Source of the DNA: an uncultured Bizionia sp.
Lineage (GTDB): Bacteria > Bacteroidota > Bacteroidia > Flavobacteriales > Flavobacteriaceae
Length of the DNA stretch: 64,000 nt
Direction: 5' to 3'
Assembly (NCBI GenBank): GCA_947496215.1
Contig: CANMCF010000009.1
Span: forward strand, 62,001 to 126,000
Position numbers and translations under genes: made by a program. Of the stretch, positions 55,350-64,000 are shown one piece after another (positions within the stretch are counted from its first letter, which is position 1; each line of letters begins with the position of its first letter). The notes under the pieces are model-generated. The model ran no database searches. It saw only the letters and a program-made list of their open reading frames with translations, and was not told the DNA's origin.

Positions 55350-56369
55350 ATGTTATACGTTGTTCTATTTTTCCTTGCAATTTCATTGTTGTTGTATGTA
55401 GTATTGGCTGGTGCTGACTTTGGATCTGGAATCGTCGAATTGTTTTCCTCCAAAAAAAATCAAGAAAAGACAAAAAAAACGGTTTATCGCGTAATGGGTC
55501 CTATTTGGGAGGCCAACCACATATGGATCATCATCATCATTGTCATTCTTTGGGTGGCTTTCCCAAAGTTCTACAACATTCTAACCATCTACCTACACGT
55601 CCCTTTAACTTTGACCTTGTTGGGAATTACATTGCGAGGAGTTGCTTTCGTATTTAGACATTATGATGCCTACATAGACAAATCCCAAATCTTGTATGAT
55701 TGGATGTTCAGGTTTTCAAGTTTGCTTACACCCATTTTTCTAGGTATGACTTTTGGAGCCATGATCTCTGGGGAAATAATTATAACGGAGGATTATGATG
55801 CTTATGGTTTCAAGGAGTTGTTCATTGATCCATGGCTAAATCTATTCTCCATATTGGTAGGTTTGTTTTTTGCTGGACTTTGTGCTTTCTTAGCCTCCAT
55901 TCTACTGATTGGGGAAGCTGAAGCCGATAAGACTAACATCTATTTGAAGAAGTCCAAAATAGCAACCGTGGTCATTGTCTTTTTGGGTTTGGCGCTATTA
56001 TGTTACGGCTACCTAGACAACACGACATTCGTATCAAATTTCATTGACAATCCATATTCCATTTGCTTGGTTACCCTTTCTGCTCTTTTGATCTACCCTC
56101 TATTATACAGTATAAAGAAAGCATATGTGATACTAAGCCGTACATTCGCAGGCTTACAAGTCTTTTTTGTTTTGTCTGCCGCTATTTGTGCACATTATCC
56201 CAACCTAATCATAACCAAAAACACACTGGTAAGCTTAATGGATGGGATGGCGTCCGAAAGTACCATTACCGTTCTTGGACTTTCATTGATAGTTGGAGGT
56301 GTTTTGATAATCCCTGGCTTGTTTCATCTTTTAAAATCATTTAAGATGATTAAAATTCTAGAACGTTAG
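55350..56369 (+). CDS. cydB: Cytochrome bd ubiquinol oxidase subunit II
   Basis: The 339-aa polytopic subunit shows the typical ADFGSGIVELF and PIWEANHIWIIIIIVILWVAFP in the first helices. It pairs with CydA. A long AT-rich gap follows, with no clear terminator. Confidence 0.96.
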   Translation: MLYVVLFFLAISLLLYVVLAGADFGSGIVELFSSKKNQEKTKKTVYRVMGPIWEANHIWIIIIIVILWVAFPKFYNILTIYLHVPLTLTLLGITLRGVAFVFRHYDAYIDKSQILYDWMFRFSSLLTPIFLGMTFGAMISGEIIITEDYDAYGFKELFIDPWLNLFSILVGLFFAGLCAFLASILLIGEAEADKTNIYLKKSKIATVVIVFLGLALLCYGYLDNTTFVSNFIDNPYSICLVTLSALLIYPLLYSIKKAYVILSRTFAGLQVFFVLSAAICAHYPNLIITKNTLVSLMDGMASESTITVLGLSLIVGGVLIIPGLFHLLKSFKMIKILER

Positions 56370-57234
56370 TTAATCATTGTTTAGCTTTTACAAACACCAC
56401 AAAAAATAAAACCATACCGAATTCCTACTATATAAAAACAATATTCCATCTGGCTGATTTCTTTTCAGATTTATTGCCGATAATTGTTTTTTTCATTGTC
56501 GTCATCAGCATTTTATGATACTAAATTATCCTGAATCAATACTATATTATTTAACCATAACTCACTACGAACAAAGGCCTTAACGCATTTTTACAATTAC
56601 AAATAAAAATAGCTTCGATATTCTGTTTTTATTTCAAAATAAAGAAAGAAAAAGCCTACAAAATATACACCTTTCATCTATTAGCATTTAATTTTTCAAT
56701 GATTAAAAAACATTCAGCCAATTAAGAACCTTTGCTCACATTTAAAAAAATAAAAAAAAGCAACTCAATGTTTTAAAGCATTTAGGAAGATATTTTTATT
56801 TAAAAACACATCTTTAGACGCATTCAAAATGTAGCCTTTTACTCACGAATGATTTTCTCCTATTAAAAGATTAAAAATCAACTTTTATGGAATTGCAAAT
56901 GATATCGAAAGCAAAAAGATCATTTCAGCAAGAAATTTCTCTCTTCTAAAGCTAATCAATCAAAACCCTATTAAACTGGTATACTATACAGAAGACACAA
57001 CTTACAAGCAATGGAAATAGTGAAGAAAAAAGTATCCTAAAATCAATATTCCTCTCCTAATCAGATCAAGTTTGTCAAATCCGATCCTATAGACCAAATG
57101 CATTTTTCATGTATTTAATCGAAAACCCAAATGCAAAATTATCATATCTCCAATATTTTAATAGTTTTGTTAATGATTTGACAATAAAAGTTGCTCTCAA
57201 CCAAAATATACAACCCCTTACAAAGAATTTAATT
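56370..57234. other. Long AT-rich intergenic region between cydB and the M43 protease gene
   Basis: This 865-base stretch has no reading frame worth calling on either strand; the longest ATG frame I noticed is 20 codons near 56887. It is very AT-rich with many A/T runs. The last 70 bases hold a TAGTTTTG promoter-like box. Other content is not apparent. Confidence 0.6.
57162..57169 (+). promoter_or_regulatory. Candidate -7 box (TAGTTTTG) for the M43 protease
   Basis: TAGTTTTG fits TAnnTTTG and lies 66 bases before the ATG at 57235, supporting that start. Confidence 0.4.
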
Positions 57235-59520
57235 ATGAAAAACACATTTACTCTACTGATTTGTTTTCTTTTTTCGATTGTTGCCTTCTCACAAGATAGA
57301 AGTTGTGCGGCAATGGAAGATTTGGAACAAAGAATGCAAATAGACAAAGGTCTATCGGAACGTATGGCAGCGATTGAAGCATATACACAAGAGAAAGTCA
57401 AAGAACTAGAAGCTCAAGAAGCATCTTCAAATAAGATTGTTGGAGATATAATTACCATCCCTGTGGTGATTCATGTACTTTATAGAAATGCTACAGAAAA
57501 CATAAGTGATGCTCAAATACTTTCTCAAATGCAAGTGTTGAATGAAGATTTTAGACGTACCAACAGTGATGCAGACAATACTTGGTCTCAAGCTGCAGAC
57601 ACTCAAATAGAGTTTTGTTTGGCGAAAGTTGATCCCAACGGGAATGCCACAACTGGTATTACAAGAAAATCCACGACCAGGGAAGACTGGGGTGCTGGAC
57701 CAGCAAACGATATGAAGAAGTCCTCAGCTGGAGGTGTTGATGCATGGGATACCTCCCAATATTTGAATATGTGGATATGTCCAAAGATTTCGGCTCCAGG
57801 CTTCAACAATCTTTTAGGCTATGCACAATTCCCAGGCGGAGATCCATTGACAGATGGTGTCGTTATGGGTTATAAATATTTTGGAAAAATTGGTACTGCT
57901 ACTGCTCCTTTCGATTTAGGTCGTACCACGACCCATGAAGTAGGTCACTTCTTGAACTTACGTCACATTTGGGGAGATGGAGGTTGTGGAGTTGACGACT
58001 TCGTATCCGACACCCCAGAATCTGATGCATCGAATACTGGATGTGCCACTACTCACAGCTCTTGTGGATCTTTGGATATGGTGCAAAACTATATGGATTA
58101 TAGCAATGACTCCTGTATGAACTTGTTTACACAAGGGCAAAAAAACAGAATGAGAGCCGTATTGTTACCTGGTGGTGTAAGAGCCAGTCTAGGTGCCTCT
58201 ACCAAATGTGATGCTCCAACTGGACCAACTTGTACTGATGGCATCCAAAATGGAAACGAAACAGGAATAGACTGTGGTGGTGATTGTGAACCTTGTGATA
58301 CCGGAGGAAACCAATATTGCGAATCTTCTGGAACCAGAGTGCAATATGAATGGATTGCCGGAGTGCAAGTAGAAAGCTTCAACAATACCTCAGCTGCGTC
58401 ATTGTACTCGGATTTCACATCTCAAACTGCAACATTGACAAGAGGTACGAGTAACTCGATAACCCTGACTCAAGGATATTCTGGAACAGCATACAATGAA
58501 TACTTCAGAATTTGGATCGATTATAATCAAGATGGGGATTTCAGTGATGCCGGAGAGTTGGCTTTTGATGCAGGATCCGCTTCCAACACAGCCGTAAGCG
58601 GGACAATAACACCTGCAAACTCAGTATTGCTAGGCACAACCAGAATGAGGGTTTCAATGAAATACAATGCTGCACCAGATGCCTGCGGAAATATTGGTGA
58701 TGGCGAAGTAGAAGATTACACTGTAAACATCACAGGAGAGGTTGCGCCAACTTGTAGTGATGGCATACAAAATGGAAATGAAACTGGGATAGATTGTGGA
58801 GGAGATTGTGAGCCTTGTCAAACTCAACCGGACTATTGTGAATCTGCAGGAACCAGAATACAATATGAATGGATTTCGGGTGTGCAAATAGGTAGTTTCA
58901 ACAATACTTCTGCTGCAACATTGTACTCGGATTTCACATCTCAAACTGCAACATTGACAAGAGGCTCAAGCAATTCCATCACCTTGACTCAAGGATATTC
59001 TGGATCTGCATACAACGAATACTTCAGAATATGGATTGATTATAATAAAGATGGTGACTTCAGTGACGCTGGGGAATTGGCCTTCGACGCTGGTTCTGCT
59101 TCCAATACAGCTGTAAATGGGACCATCACACCACCTGCTTCGGTTTCTTTGGGAACGACCAGAATGAGAGTTTCGATGAAATACAATGCAGCTCCTAGTG
59201 CTTGTGGAAGTATTGGAGATGGTGAAGTAGAAGACTATACTGTAAACATTGTCGGAGGAAATACAAGAACATTTGATGCCTTGACATTGGATCTTAAAAT
59301 ATTTCCAAACCCGGTTACTGGCAGCATACTGAATGTATCATTGAACACTACGGGAGAAGTTCCTTATAGCATCACGAATATGATAGGACAAGTAGTTTCC
59401 AACGGAGTATTAAACAATAATTCCAATAAGATAAATGTTGGGGACTTGGAAGCTGGGCTCTATTTGGCTCAATTCAAGTCAGGGAATCAAACGACAACTA
59501 AAAAGTTCATTAAGAGGTAG
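57235..59520 (+). CDS. Secreted M43 (pappalysin-type) metalloprotease with GEVED repeats and T9SS tail
   Basis: The 761-aa protein begins with a signal peptide (LLICFLFSIVAFSQ). The M43 catalytic domain has HEVGHFLNLRH (zinc ligands His234, His238, His244, with Glu235). Two GEVED/CTDGIQNG repeats follow, each with DYN[QK]DGDFSDAGELAFDAG and GEVEDYTVNI, 174 residues apart. The last 80 residues are a type A Por secretion sorting domain (FPNPVTGSILNV ... TTKKFIKR). It is therefore exported by the type IX system and anchored or released at the surface. The long upstream reading frame is not used. Confidence 0.93.
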   Translation: MKNTFTLLICFLFSIVAFSQDRSCAAMEDLEQRMQIDKGLSERMAAIEAYTQEKVKELEAQEASSNKIVGDIITIPVVIHVLYRNATENISDAQILSQMQVLNEDFRRTNSDADNTWSQAADTQIEFCLAKVDPNGNATTGITRKSTTREDWGAGPANDMKKSSAGGVDAWDTSQYLNMWICPKISAPGFNNLLGYAQFPGGDPLTDGVVMGYKYFGKIGTATAPFDLGRTTTHEVGHFLNLRHIWGDGGCGVDDFVSDTPESDASNTGCATTHSSCGSLDMVQNYMDYSNDSCMNLFTQGQKNRMRAVLLPGGVRASLGASTKCDAPTGPTCTDGIQNGNETGIDCGGDCEPCDTGGNQYCESSGTRVQYEWIAGVQVESFNNTSAASLYSDFTSQTATLTRGTSNSITLTQGYSGTAYNEYFRIWIDYNQDGDFSDAGELAFDAGSASNTAVSGTITPANSVLLGTTRMRVSMKYNAAPDACGNIGDGEVEDYTVNITGEVAPTCSDGIQNGNETGIDCGGDCEPCQTQPDYCESAGTRIQYEWISGVQIGSFNNTSAATLYSDFTSQTATLTRGSSNSITLTQGYSGSAYNEYFRIWIDYNKDGDFSDAGELAFDAGSASNTAVNGTITPPASVSLGTTRMRVSMKYNAAPSACGSIGDGEVEDYTVNIVGGNTRTFDALTLDLKIFPNPVTGSILNVSLNTTGEVPYSITNMIGQVVSNGVLNNNSNKINVGDLEAGLYLAQFKSGNQTTTKKFIKR
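58231..59255 (+). repeat. Tandem GEVED module duplication
   Basis: Two copies of about 505 bases start at 58231 and 58753, period 522 bases (174 codons), with identical runs such as the SDFTSQTATLTRG codons. They encode the GEVED modules of the M43 protease. Confidence 0.9.
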
Positions 59521-59868
59521 TTTTACACCAACCTAACTATTATCGAGAGAGGCCGTCCATTTTTTTTTTTTGGGCGGCTTCTTAATTTATTAACAGCATT
59601 TTATCTTCATTCTATTCTCATTATAAAATTACCTGAATTAGAAAAGAAGAAGTTTTTTTAATTTAAGGTGTTCTTTTAATTTTAAGTCTTATAACGCGTT
59701 TTCAGGGTTTTATGCTAACATATCTCTGTTTTGTTCCTTTTTTTTCGGAATGTTAAAAATTATATTGTCTCTTTGTTTACATAATAGATTTAAATTTCAT
59801 CATTAAATAATTTATTAATTTAAATCTAATGAACACCTATTTTTTTTCATCTAAAAACCCTAATTATT
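59521..59868. other. Intergenic stretch with terminator, otherwise nothing seen
   Basis: The 348-base gap holds the protease terminator at its start. The rest is AT-rich without a frame or structure that I can support. Confidence 0.6.
59548..59582 (+). terminator. Intrinsic terminator after the M43 protease gene
   Basis: AGGCCGTCCA pairs with TGGGCGGCTT (two G-T pairs), extending a couple of pairs outward, around an unusual loop of about 11 T. It lies 28 bases after the stop. Confidence 0.65.
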
Positions 59869-60297
59869 ATGTCAAAATGCACAAAAAAACTACCAGCAAA
59901 CGCAACCCTTTTAACAACAGTTACAGCACTTGTAAAAGGAGAAGCACCATCATCTCTTAAACAGAAGACAAAAACGCCTTTAGCACCATCGGTGAGCGCA
60001 AGATATGTCATGCAAGGTGAAAAGAAAGTGATTTCTGCCAACGTCACCGTTTACATTAATGCAAGTGAGGATATAGCTTCATTGGACGTCTATTTGGGAC
60101 AAACATTGATAAATGGATTTCTTCCCGTTTACATTGTGTACGATTTTACACCGGTAATCCCCAAAAAATTAAGCTCTTACACTTTTAGCTATGAAATATT
60201 GAATGTAACTACGGCGCTTAAAACATATGCGTGGAATGAAGACCCTGAAACTTCAAGAGGAACGGAAACTACAGTACAACCACCAGTAATGGATTAA
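59869..60297 (+). CDS. Unknown 142-aa protein
   Basis: I recognise no family. The product is mainly beta (VSARYVMQGEKKVISANVTVYI, LDVYLGQTLINGFLPVYIVYDF), without signal peptide or membrane helix. It is flanked by terminators on both sides and so is monocistronic. Frame and start are supported by the clean ATG and by the terminator after it. Confidence 0.6.
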   Translation: MSKCTKKLPANATLLTTVTALVKGEAPSSLKQKTKTPLAPSVSARYVMQGEKKVISANVTVYINASEDIASLDVYLGQTLINGFLPVYIVYDFTPVIPKKLSSYTFSYEILNVTTALKTYAWNEDPETSRGTETTVQPPVMD

Positions 60298-60350
60298 TAA
60301 AAAACAAGTACTTTTCTATTTATTGGAAAAGGATAAGCAAGATTTCACAT

Positions 60351-60383
60351 AAAAGCAGAGAATGGACATTCTCTGCTTTTTTT
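60351..60383 (+). terminator. Strong intrinsic terminator after the 142-aa protein
   Basis: AAAAGCAGAGAAT (60351-60363) and ATTCTCTGCTTTT (60368-60380) pair perfectly over 13 bases with a GGAC loop and trailing T. It overlaps the start of an upstream in-frame extension of the next gene, which argues against that extension. Confidence 0.92.
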
Positions 60384-60421
60384 ATATTTTAATATTAGCT
60401 AAATTGTTGAAAAAACAAGAT

Positions 60422-62191
60422 ATGAAAGTTGAAGTTAAGGTAATGTTGGTCTGTCTCCTTTTTACATTTTCAAATTTGCTCTTTTCTCAACAAAAAATAA
60501 GTGAAGCTTTTTTTAAAAAAGAAATAAAAGAAAGGAGCAGTCAGTTCATTGATGAGGCTAACTTTAACAAAGCACAACTTTTTTTCTTGAAAGGCAAATG
60601 GGATTCTACTTTGATATATTCGATGAAGCAATTAAATGCGAAGACGGACATTAAGGAACTCAATGATTATTGCCATTTCTTTAGAGGATTTAGTTTTAAC
60701 AAGAAAAAGATATTTAAAGAAGCTCAAAAAGAGTTTGAAAATGTTTCCAATGATTTTGCATTTCATTATCATATAAAAATGATTTTAGGAGGCATTGCAT
60801 TGGAACAAAAAAAATATAGGAAAGCCATAAGCTATTTTGATCAGATAGAACAGTTTGATGAAAAGGAGCTGTTAGGAATAAGAAAAAGTAACATAGAGCA
60901 TAACTTGGGTATTAGTTATTTGCCTTTAAAAGAGTACGATAAAGCCGAATTCTATTTGGTTAAAAGCGCAAAGCGGCAAGAAGCAGATAAAGACTCCCTT
61001 TTGATAATAGGTGCCTATGGAGACATTGCCAACCTATATTATGAACAATACAAAGACGATTTGGCAATTCCTTATTTTGAAAAGGCATATGAGATGTCTA
61101 AAAGATTGAAAGGTCTTGAACTAAAGAAAATCGATGTTTTTGATTCTAAGAGAAAGACAGCTCGAAATATGGCCGTAGTAGAGGAAAATCGTAAAAACTT
61201 CAAGACGTCATTAACGTATAGAAAGGAATCTGAAAGATGGAAGGATTCTTTGAACAATCAAACTCGAATTTGGGAAGTTGCCCAGGTGGAGAAAAAATTT
61301 GCCGTTGAGAAAAAACAAGAAGAAGTTAGTTCTCTGGAAAAAGAAAACAAAAAAAAGATATCTGAAAGAAATAGGTTGTTCTACTTTTCCATCGTATTGT
61401 TGGGCTTGCTAATGACCGTGGGGTATTTCTATAGAGAAAAAATAAAGGCCAATAAAACGATAAGAGCCCAAAAAGAAACATTGGATGAGTTAAATGCAAC
61501 AAAAGACAAGCTTTTCTCCATAGTTAGCCACGATCTACGATCGTCTGTCAATGCCTTGAAAACAAGCAATACAAAATTATTGGACAATTTGGAAACCAGA
61601 AATTTAAAAGTGTTGGATGGGTTGTTGCAAAGTAATAGTGCCATTGTAAATGGTGCCTACAATCTATTGGACAATTTGTTGCATTGGGCATTGTTGCAAA
61701 CCAAGCAATCGTATTTTAAAATAGAGTCCATACGCCTGTTTTTCATCGTTGAGCAAATGGCTTACAATTACAAACCTTTGATGTTGGATAAATATATAAC
61801 CTTTGAAAACAATGTGTTGAAAAAAGATATTGTCTTTGCCGATCAGGAATCACTAAAAATCATTCTAAGGAATCTATTGGACAATGCCATAAAATTCTCC
61901 ATAATGAACGGGTTTATCAAAGTATACACTCAAAATACAAGTGAAAACTACTGCGAGTTGGTTATAGAGGATTCTGGTTTGGGAATGGATGAAGCGACAC
62001 GTTTGGAGTTGTTAAAGGATACGGTATTGCTTTCCAAGAAGAAAAATGAAGATATTATTGGAACCGGGTTGGGGTTACAATTGTGTAAATCGATAATCAA
62101 AAAAAACAAAGGCGTGTTTTCCATAGAAAGCGAATTGGGGAAAGGCACGAAAATGATTGTATATTTGTCAAAAACGTTACCAAATGGATAA
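60422..62191 (+). CDS. TPR sensor histidine kinase
   Basis: The 589-aa protein from this start has a signal-like first helix (MLVCLLFTFSNLLFSQ), periplasmic TPR repeats (about residues 30-290), a membrane helix (about 320-340), and a HisKA domain with His370 in FSIVSHDLRSSVN. A HATPase domain follows (LRNLLDNAIKFS, DSGLGMD, GTGLGLQLC). The TPR-plus-kinase plan is common in Bacteroidota. The stop overlaps the start of the response regulator, its likely partner. An in-frame start 20 codons earlier falls in the upstream terminator and is rejected. Confidence 0.92.
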   Translation: MKVEVKVMLVCLLFTFSNLLFSQQKISEAFFKKEIKERSSQFIDEANFNKAQLFFLKGKWDSTLIYSMKQLNAKTDIKELNDYCHFFRGFSFNKKKIFKEAQKEFENVSNDFAFHYHIKMILGGIALEQKKYRKAISYFDQIEQFDEKELLGIRKSNIEHNLGISYLPLKEYDKAEFYLVKSAKRQEADKDSLLIIGAYGDIANLYYEQYKDDLAIPYFEKAYEMSKRLKGLELKKIDVFDSKRKTARNMAVVEENRKNFKTSLTYRKESERWKDSLNNQTRIWEVAQVEKKFAVEKKQEEVSSLEKENKKKISERNRLFYFSIVLLGLLMTVGYFYREKIKANKTIRAQKETLDELNATKDKLFSIVSHDLRSSVNALKTSNTKLLDNLETRNLKVLDGLLQSNSAIVNGAYNLLDNLLHWALLQTKQSYFKIESIRLFFIVEQMAYNYKPLMLDKYITFENNVLKKDIVFADQESLKIILRNLLDNAIKFSIMNGFIKVYTQNTSENYCELVIEDSGLGMDEATRLELLKDTVLLSKKKNEDIIGTGLGLQLCKSIIKKNKGVFSIESELGKGTKMIVYLSKTLPNG

Positions 62192-62930
62192 TATAAATGT
62201 ACTCATTATCGAGGACACCATAGCCGAAAGTGATGCTTTGGTAAAAGTACTTGAAGAAAACAACTATACCATAGTAACAGTTGCCAAAACCTATAAGGAT
62301 GCATTGGCGAGCTTCTACAACAACAAGGTAGACATTGTCATCATAGATATATTCCTAAATGGAAACCCAGACGGCATCACTTTTGCAGAAACCATCAACG
62401 TGGTTCCGGATTCCTCAAAACCCTTTGTATTCTTGACCAGTTCCACGGATCGTAAAATATTCGAAAGAGCTAAACTCACTCAGCCTTTTAGTTTTCTAAT
62501 GAAGCCTTTCAATGAATTGGAAATTCTATATGCCATAGAAATGGCTGTAGAAAAGTTCTACTCTCAAACAGATGTTTTTTTAAGCGAAGAAGAAAACACG
62601 GTCATAAGTGAAGAATACTTATTCATAAAAAAAGGAAAGGCTTTGAAGAAAGTCTTGATTGCCGATATCATCTACATTGAGGTCGAAGAAAAATACTGCA
62701 ACATAATCACCGAAAAAGAGAGGTTCGTCATCTTGATATCGTTAACAAAGATTCTGGAACTCCTGGACAGTTCAAGCTTTTGCAGAACACATAGAAATTA
62801 CATCGTCAATACCGAAAAGATAGTGGAAATAATTCCTGCCGACAACCTTATCATACTATCGGGAAACCACAAAGCCACCCTAAGTGACAAGTATAAAGAC
62901 TTAATAAAGAAAATACGTACTCTAAAATAG
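62184..62930 (+). CDS. LytTR-family response regulator
   Basis: The 248-aa protein has a receiver domain (LIIEDTIAESDAL, Asp55 in VIIDIFLNG) and a C-terminal LytTR DNA-binding domain (about 150-245, with YIEVEEKYCNII and FCRTHRNYIVNTEKI). It is coupled to the TPR kinase upstream (overlap of eight bases). Targets are unknown; LytTR sites are usually imperfect direct repeats. Confidence 0.93.
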   Translation: MDNINVLIIEDTIAESDALVKVLEENNYTIVTVAKTYKDALASFYNNKVDIVIIDIFLNGNPDGITFAETINVVPDSSKPFVFLTSSTDRKIFERAKLTQPFSFLMKPFNELEILYAIEMAVEKFYSQTDVFLSEEENTVISEEYLFIKKGKALKKVLIADIIYIEVEEKYCNIITEKERFVILISLTKILELLDSSSFCRTHRNYIVNTEKIVEIIPADNLIILSGNHKATLSDKYKDLIKKIRTLK

Positions 62931-63389
62931 CATCCATAATATTCCCTACAATTTCATCCCCTCCTGTCTCTGCATATAACCTGAAAAAGCATTATAAACA
63001 CTTGTTGCTATCTTCGTCTTCTATTTGACTCCTTTCTTAGGCAATGCTTCCAAAGGAAGTCGTTGTATAATTCAATGCTTAGAAAAATCACATACCACAT
63101 TTCTCCTATTTCATGGATAGAAACCTCTATCTCGTGCCTATTTTTCAAATAGAACAATTGTTTCATAGTAATTTCACCTCAGAAATAAAAAAGCTAGCAA
63201 AAATTATTTCCAACATACGTTTTTAATCAATTATTTCAGAAGTGACAACCTAACCAGTTTACAGTTTTTATAAATACTGCTTGTTGAAATATGACAATGA
63301 AAAACCCAAAAAAAGTGGAGTTCAGATCCCACTAAAAAAAACGAGGCAAGCTCTATAAAGCCTTATGAGCAAAATAAATTATAGAAATT
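62931..63389. other. Intergenic stretch before the VWA protein
   Basis: This 459-base gap holds no reading frame worth calling. Short AT-rich repeats and a small GTGG...CCAC hairpin near 63316-63340 are visible, but I see no convincing promoter box or terminator. Confidence 0.5.
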
Positions 63390-64000
63390 ATGAACAAATC
63401 AAGATTTAACCTAGTCAAAGGATCTCCACAAAAAGTGGACGTAATGTTTTTATCGGACGCAACAGGAAGCATGCTTAATTGCATTGACAATGTACAAGCC
63501 AATATTATCACTGCTTGGAATACATTTTCGAAAGAAACAAAGTGGGATATCGAATTGGGTGTTTCTTTTTACAGAGATGCTGGAGATGGTACACCATTTA
63601 AGATTTTACAAAAAATAACAGGAGATACCACAAGCATACAGAATGCCGTAAATGGGCTTGTTGCCAAAGGCGGAGGAGACACGCCAGAAGGTCAAATGGG
63701 TGCATTGACACAAATTGGAGTACTTGGTAATTCTGGTTGGAGACCTGGAGCAACTAGAATACTTGCATGGTTTGGTGATGCACCTGGCCACAATCCTGAT
63801 AAAATTGGAGGAGTAACCTATACTCAAGCTGGAGCAATCGCCGCACTGACTGAACGCAATATAAATGTATGTGCCTTTAGCATGAAGCCTTACAATCAAT
63901 TGGATTCGACAAAGCAAGCCACGGACATAACAACTGCCTGTGATGGTGAACCACACGTAATGCTTAACGTAGATACGGTAGGTGTTGTCACTACCATTTT
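63390..64000 (+). CDS. Von Willebrand factor A domain protein (partial, 3' end beyond window)
   Basis: The frame starts at ATG (MNKSRFNLVKGSPQ) and stays open to the window end, 203 codons. The MIDAS motif DATGS in VMFLSDATGSML (VWA start) and later GGGDTPEGQMGAL and FGDAPGH support an integrin-type VWA domain that binds a divalent cation. There is no signal peptide in the first 20 residues, so it is probably cytoplasmic or exported by another route. The remaining domains are outside the window. Confidence 0.8.
   Translation, partial: MNKSRFNLVKGSPQKVDVMFLSDATGSMLNCIDNVQANIITAWNTFSKETKWDIELGVSFYRDAGDGTPFKILQKITGDTTSIQNAVNGLVAKGGGDTPEGQMGALTQIGVLGNSGWRPGATRILAWFGDAPGHNPDKIGGVTYTQAGAIAALTERNINVCAFSMKPYNQLDSTKQATDITTACDGEPHVMLNVDTVGVVTTI

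Noticed and set aside
57109-57234. 42-residue N-terminal extension of the M43 protease
   Set aside because: It would place sequence ahead of a clear signal peptide and overlap a promoter-like box; the ATG at 57235 is preferred.
58231-59255. Sequence duplication from assembly error in the protease gene
   Set aside because: The two copies differ at many synonymous and some amino-acid positions, so they are true diverged modules.
60362-60421. 20-residue N-terminal extension of the TPR kinase
   Set aside because: It begins inside the arm of a perfect terminator hairpin belonging to the upstream gene.

Overview
The window comes from a member of the Bacteroidota, most likely a marine-type flavobacterium. 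The DNA is AT-rich. Several genes are typical of the group: GSCFA, DUF4230, a carboxypeptidase-regulatory/beta-barrel outer-membrane protein, a type IX secretion (Por) tail on a metalloprotease, and LuxR-type output domains specific to flavobacteria. Several upstream regions also carry a TAnnTTTG box, the -7 element of Bacteroidota promoters.

Region 1 (1-16.9 kb) is core and housekeeping DNA. It holds an anti-sigma-like/TPR protein, DUF4230, GSCFA, alaS, then a tight run of M23 peptidase, MerR regulator, LemA and two TPM-domain proteins. A secreted alpha/beta hydrolase, a large outer-membrane barrel protein, der, a choice-of-anchor-I lipoprotein and era follow. Clear intrinsic terminators separate several of these, including two long perfect palindromes. 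Region 2 (17-21.6 kb) is regulatory: an unknown protein, a small membrane protein, a NarX-type histidine kinase with its LuxR-type response regulator, a lone 109-aa Trp/Gly-rich protein with its own promoter and terminator, and a second LuxR-like regulator with a receiver-like N-terminus.

Region 3 (21.8-52.2 kb) is the centrepiece: a complete-looking extracellular contractile injection system (eCIS, Afp/PVC/MAC-like). In order it encodes a DUF4255 cap/terminator protein, an unknown coupled protein, a GH16-like protein, one sheath, two tube proteins, a DUF5908 mini-protein, a LysM-like tube/baseplate protein, a VgrG/Afp8 spike, a PAAR tip, a gp25 wedge, Afp11- and Afp12-type baseplate proteins and a very large tape-measure protein. 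Two possibly related coiled-coil proteins and a terminator hairpin end the structural block. A cargo/accessory block follows: a short protein carrying the DNRPEA leader of eCIS cargo, a possible gasdermin-like protein, the AAA+ ATPase, a RAYT-fold-like protein that lacks the catalytic HUH histidines, a DUF4157 (eCIS core) protein with Gly-rich hydrophobic segments, a chaperone-like protein, and a leader-bearing protein with a divergent Fic motif. No obvious Afp13-type fibre is recognisable. The system probably assembles in the cytoplasm, is loaded with leader-tagged cargo and is released by lysis, for which the gasdermin-like protein is a speculative candidate.

Region 4 (52.3-64 kb) returns to chromosomal genes: a TauE/SafE permease, a methyltransferase, cytochrome bd oxidase (cydAB), a secreted M43 metalloprotease with two GEVED repeats and a T9SS tail, an unknown 142-aa protein, a TPR histidine kinase with a LytTR response regulator, and a von Willebrand A protein cut by the window end. 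I saw no tRNA, rRNA, CRISPR array or transposase gene with an intact active site.
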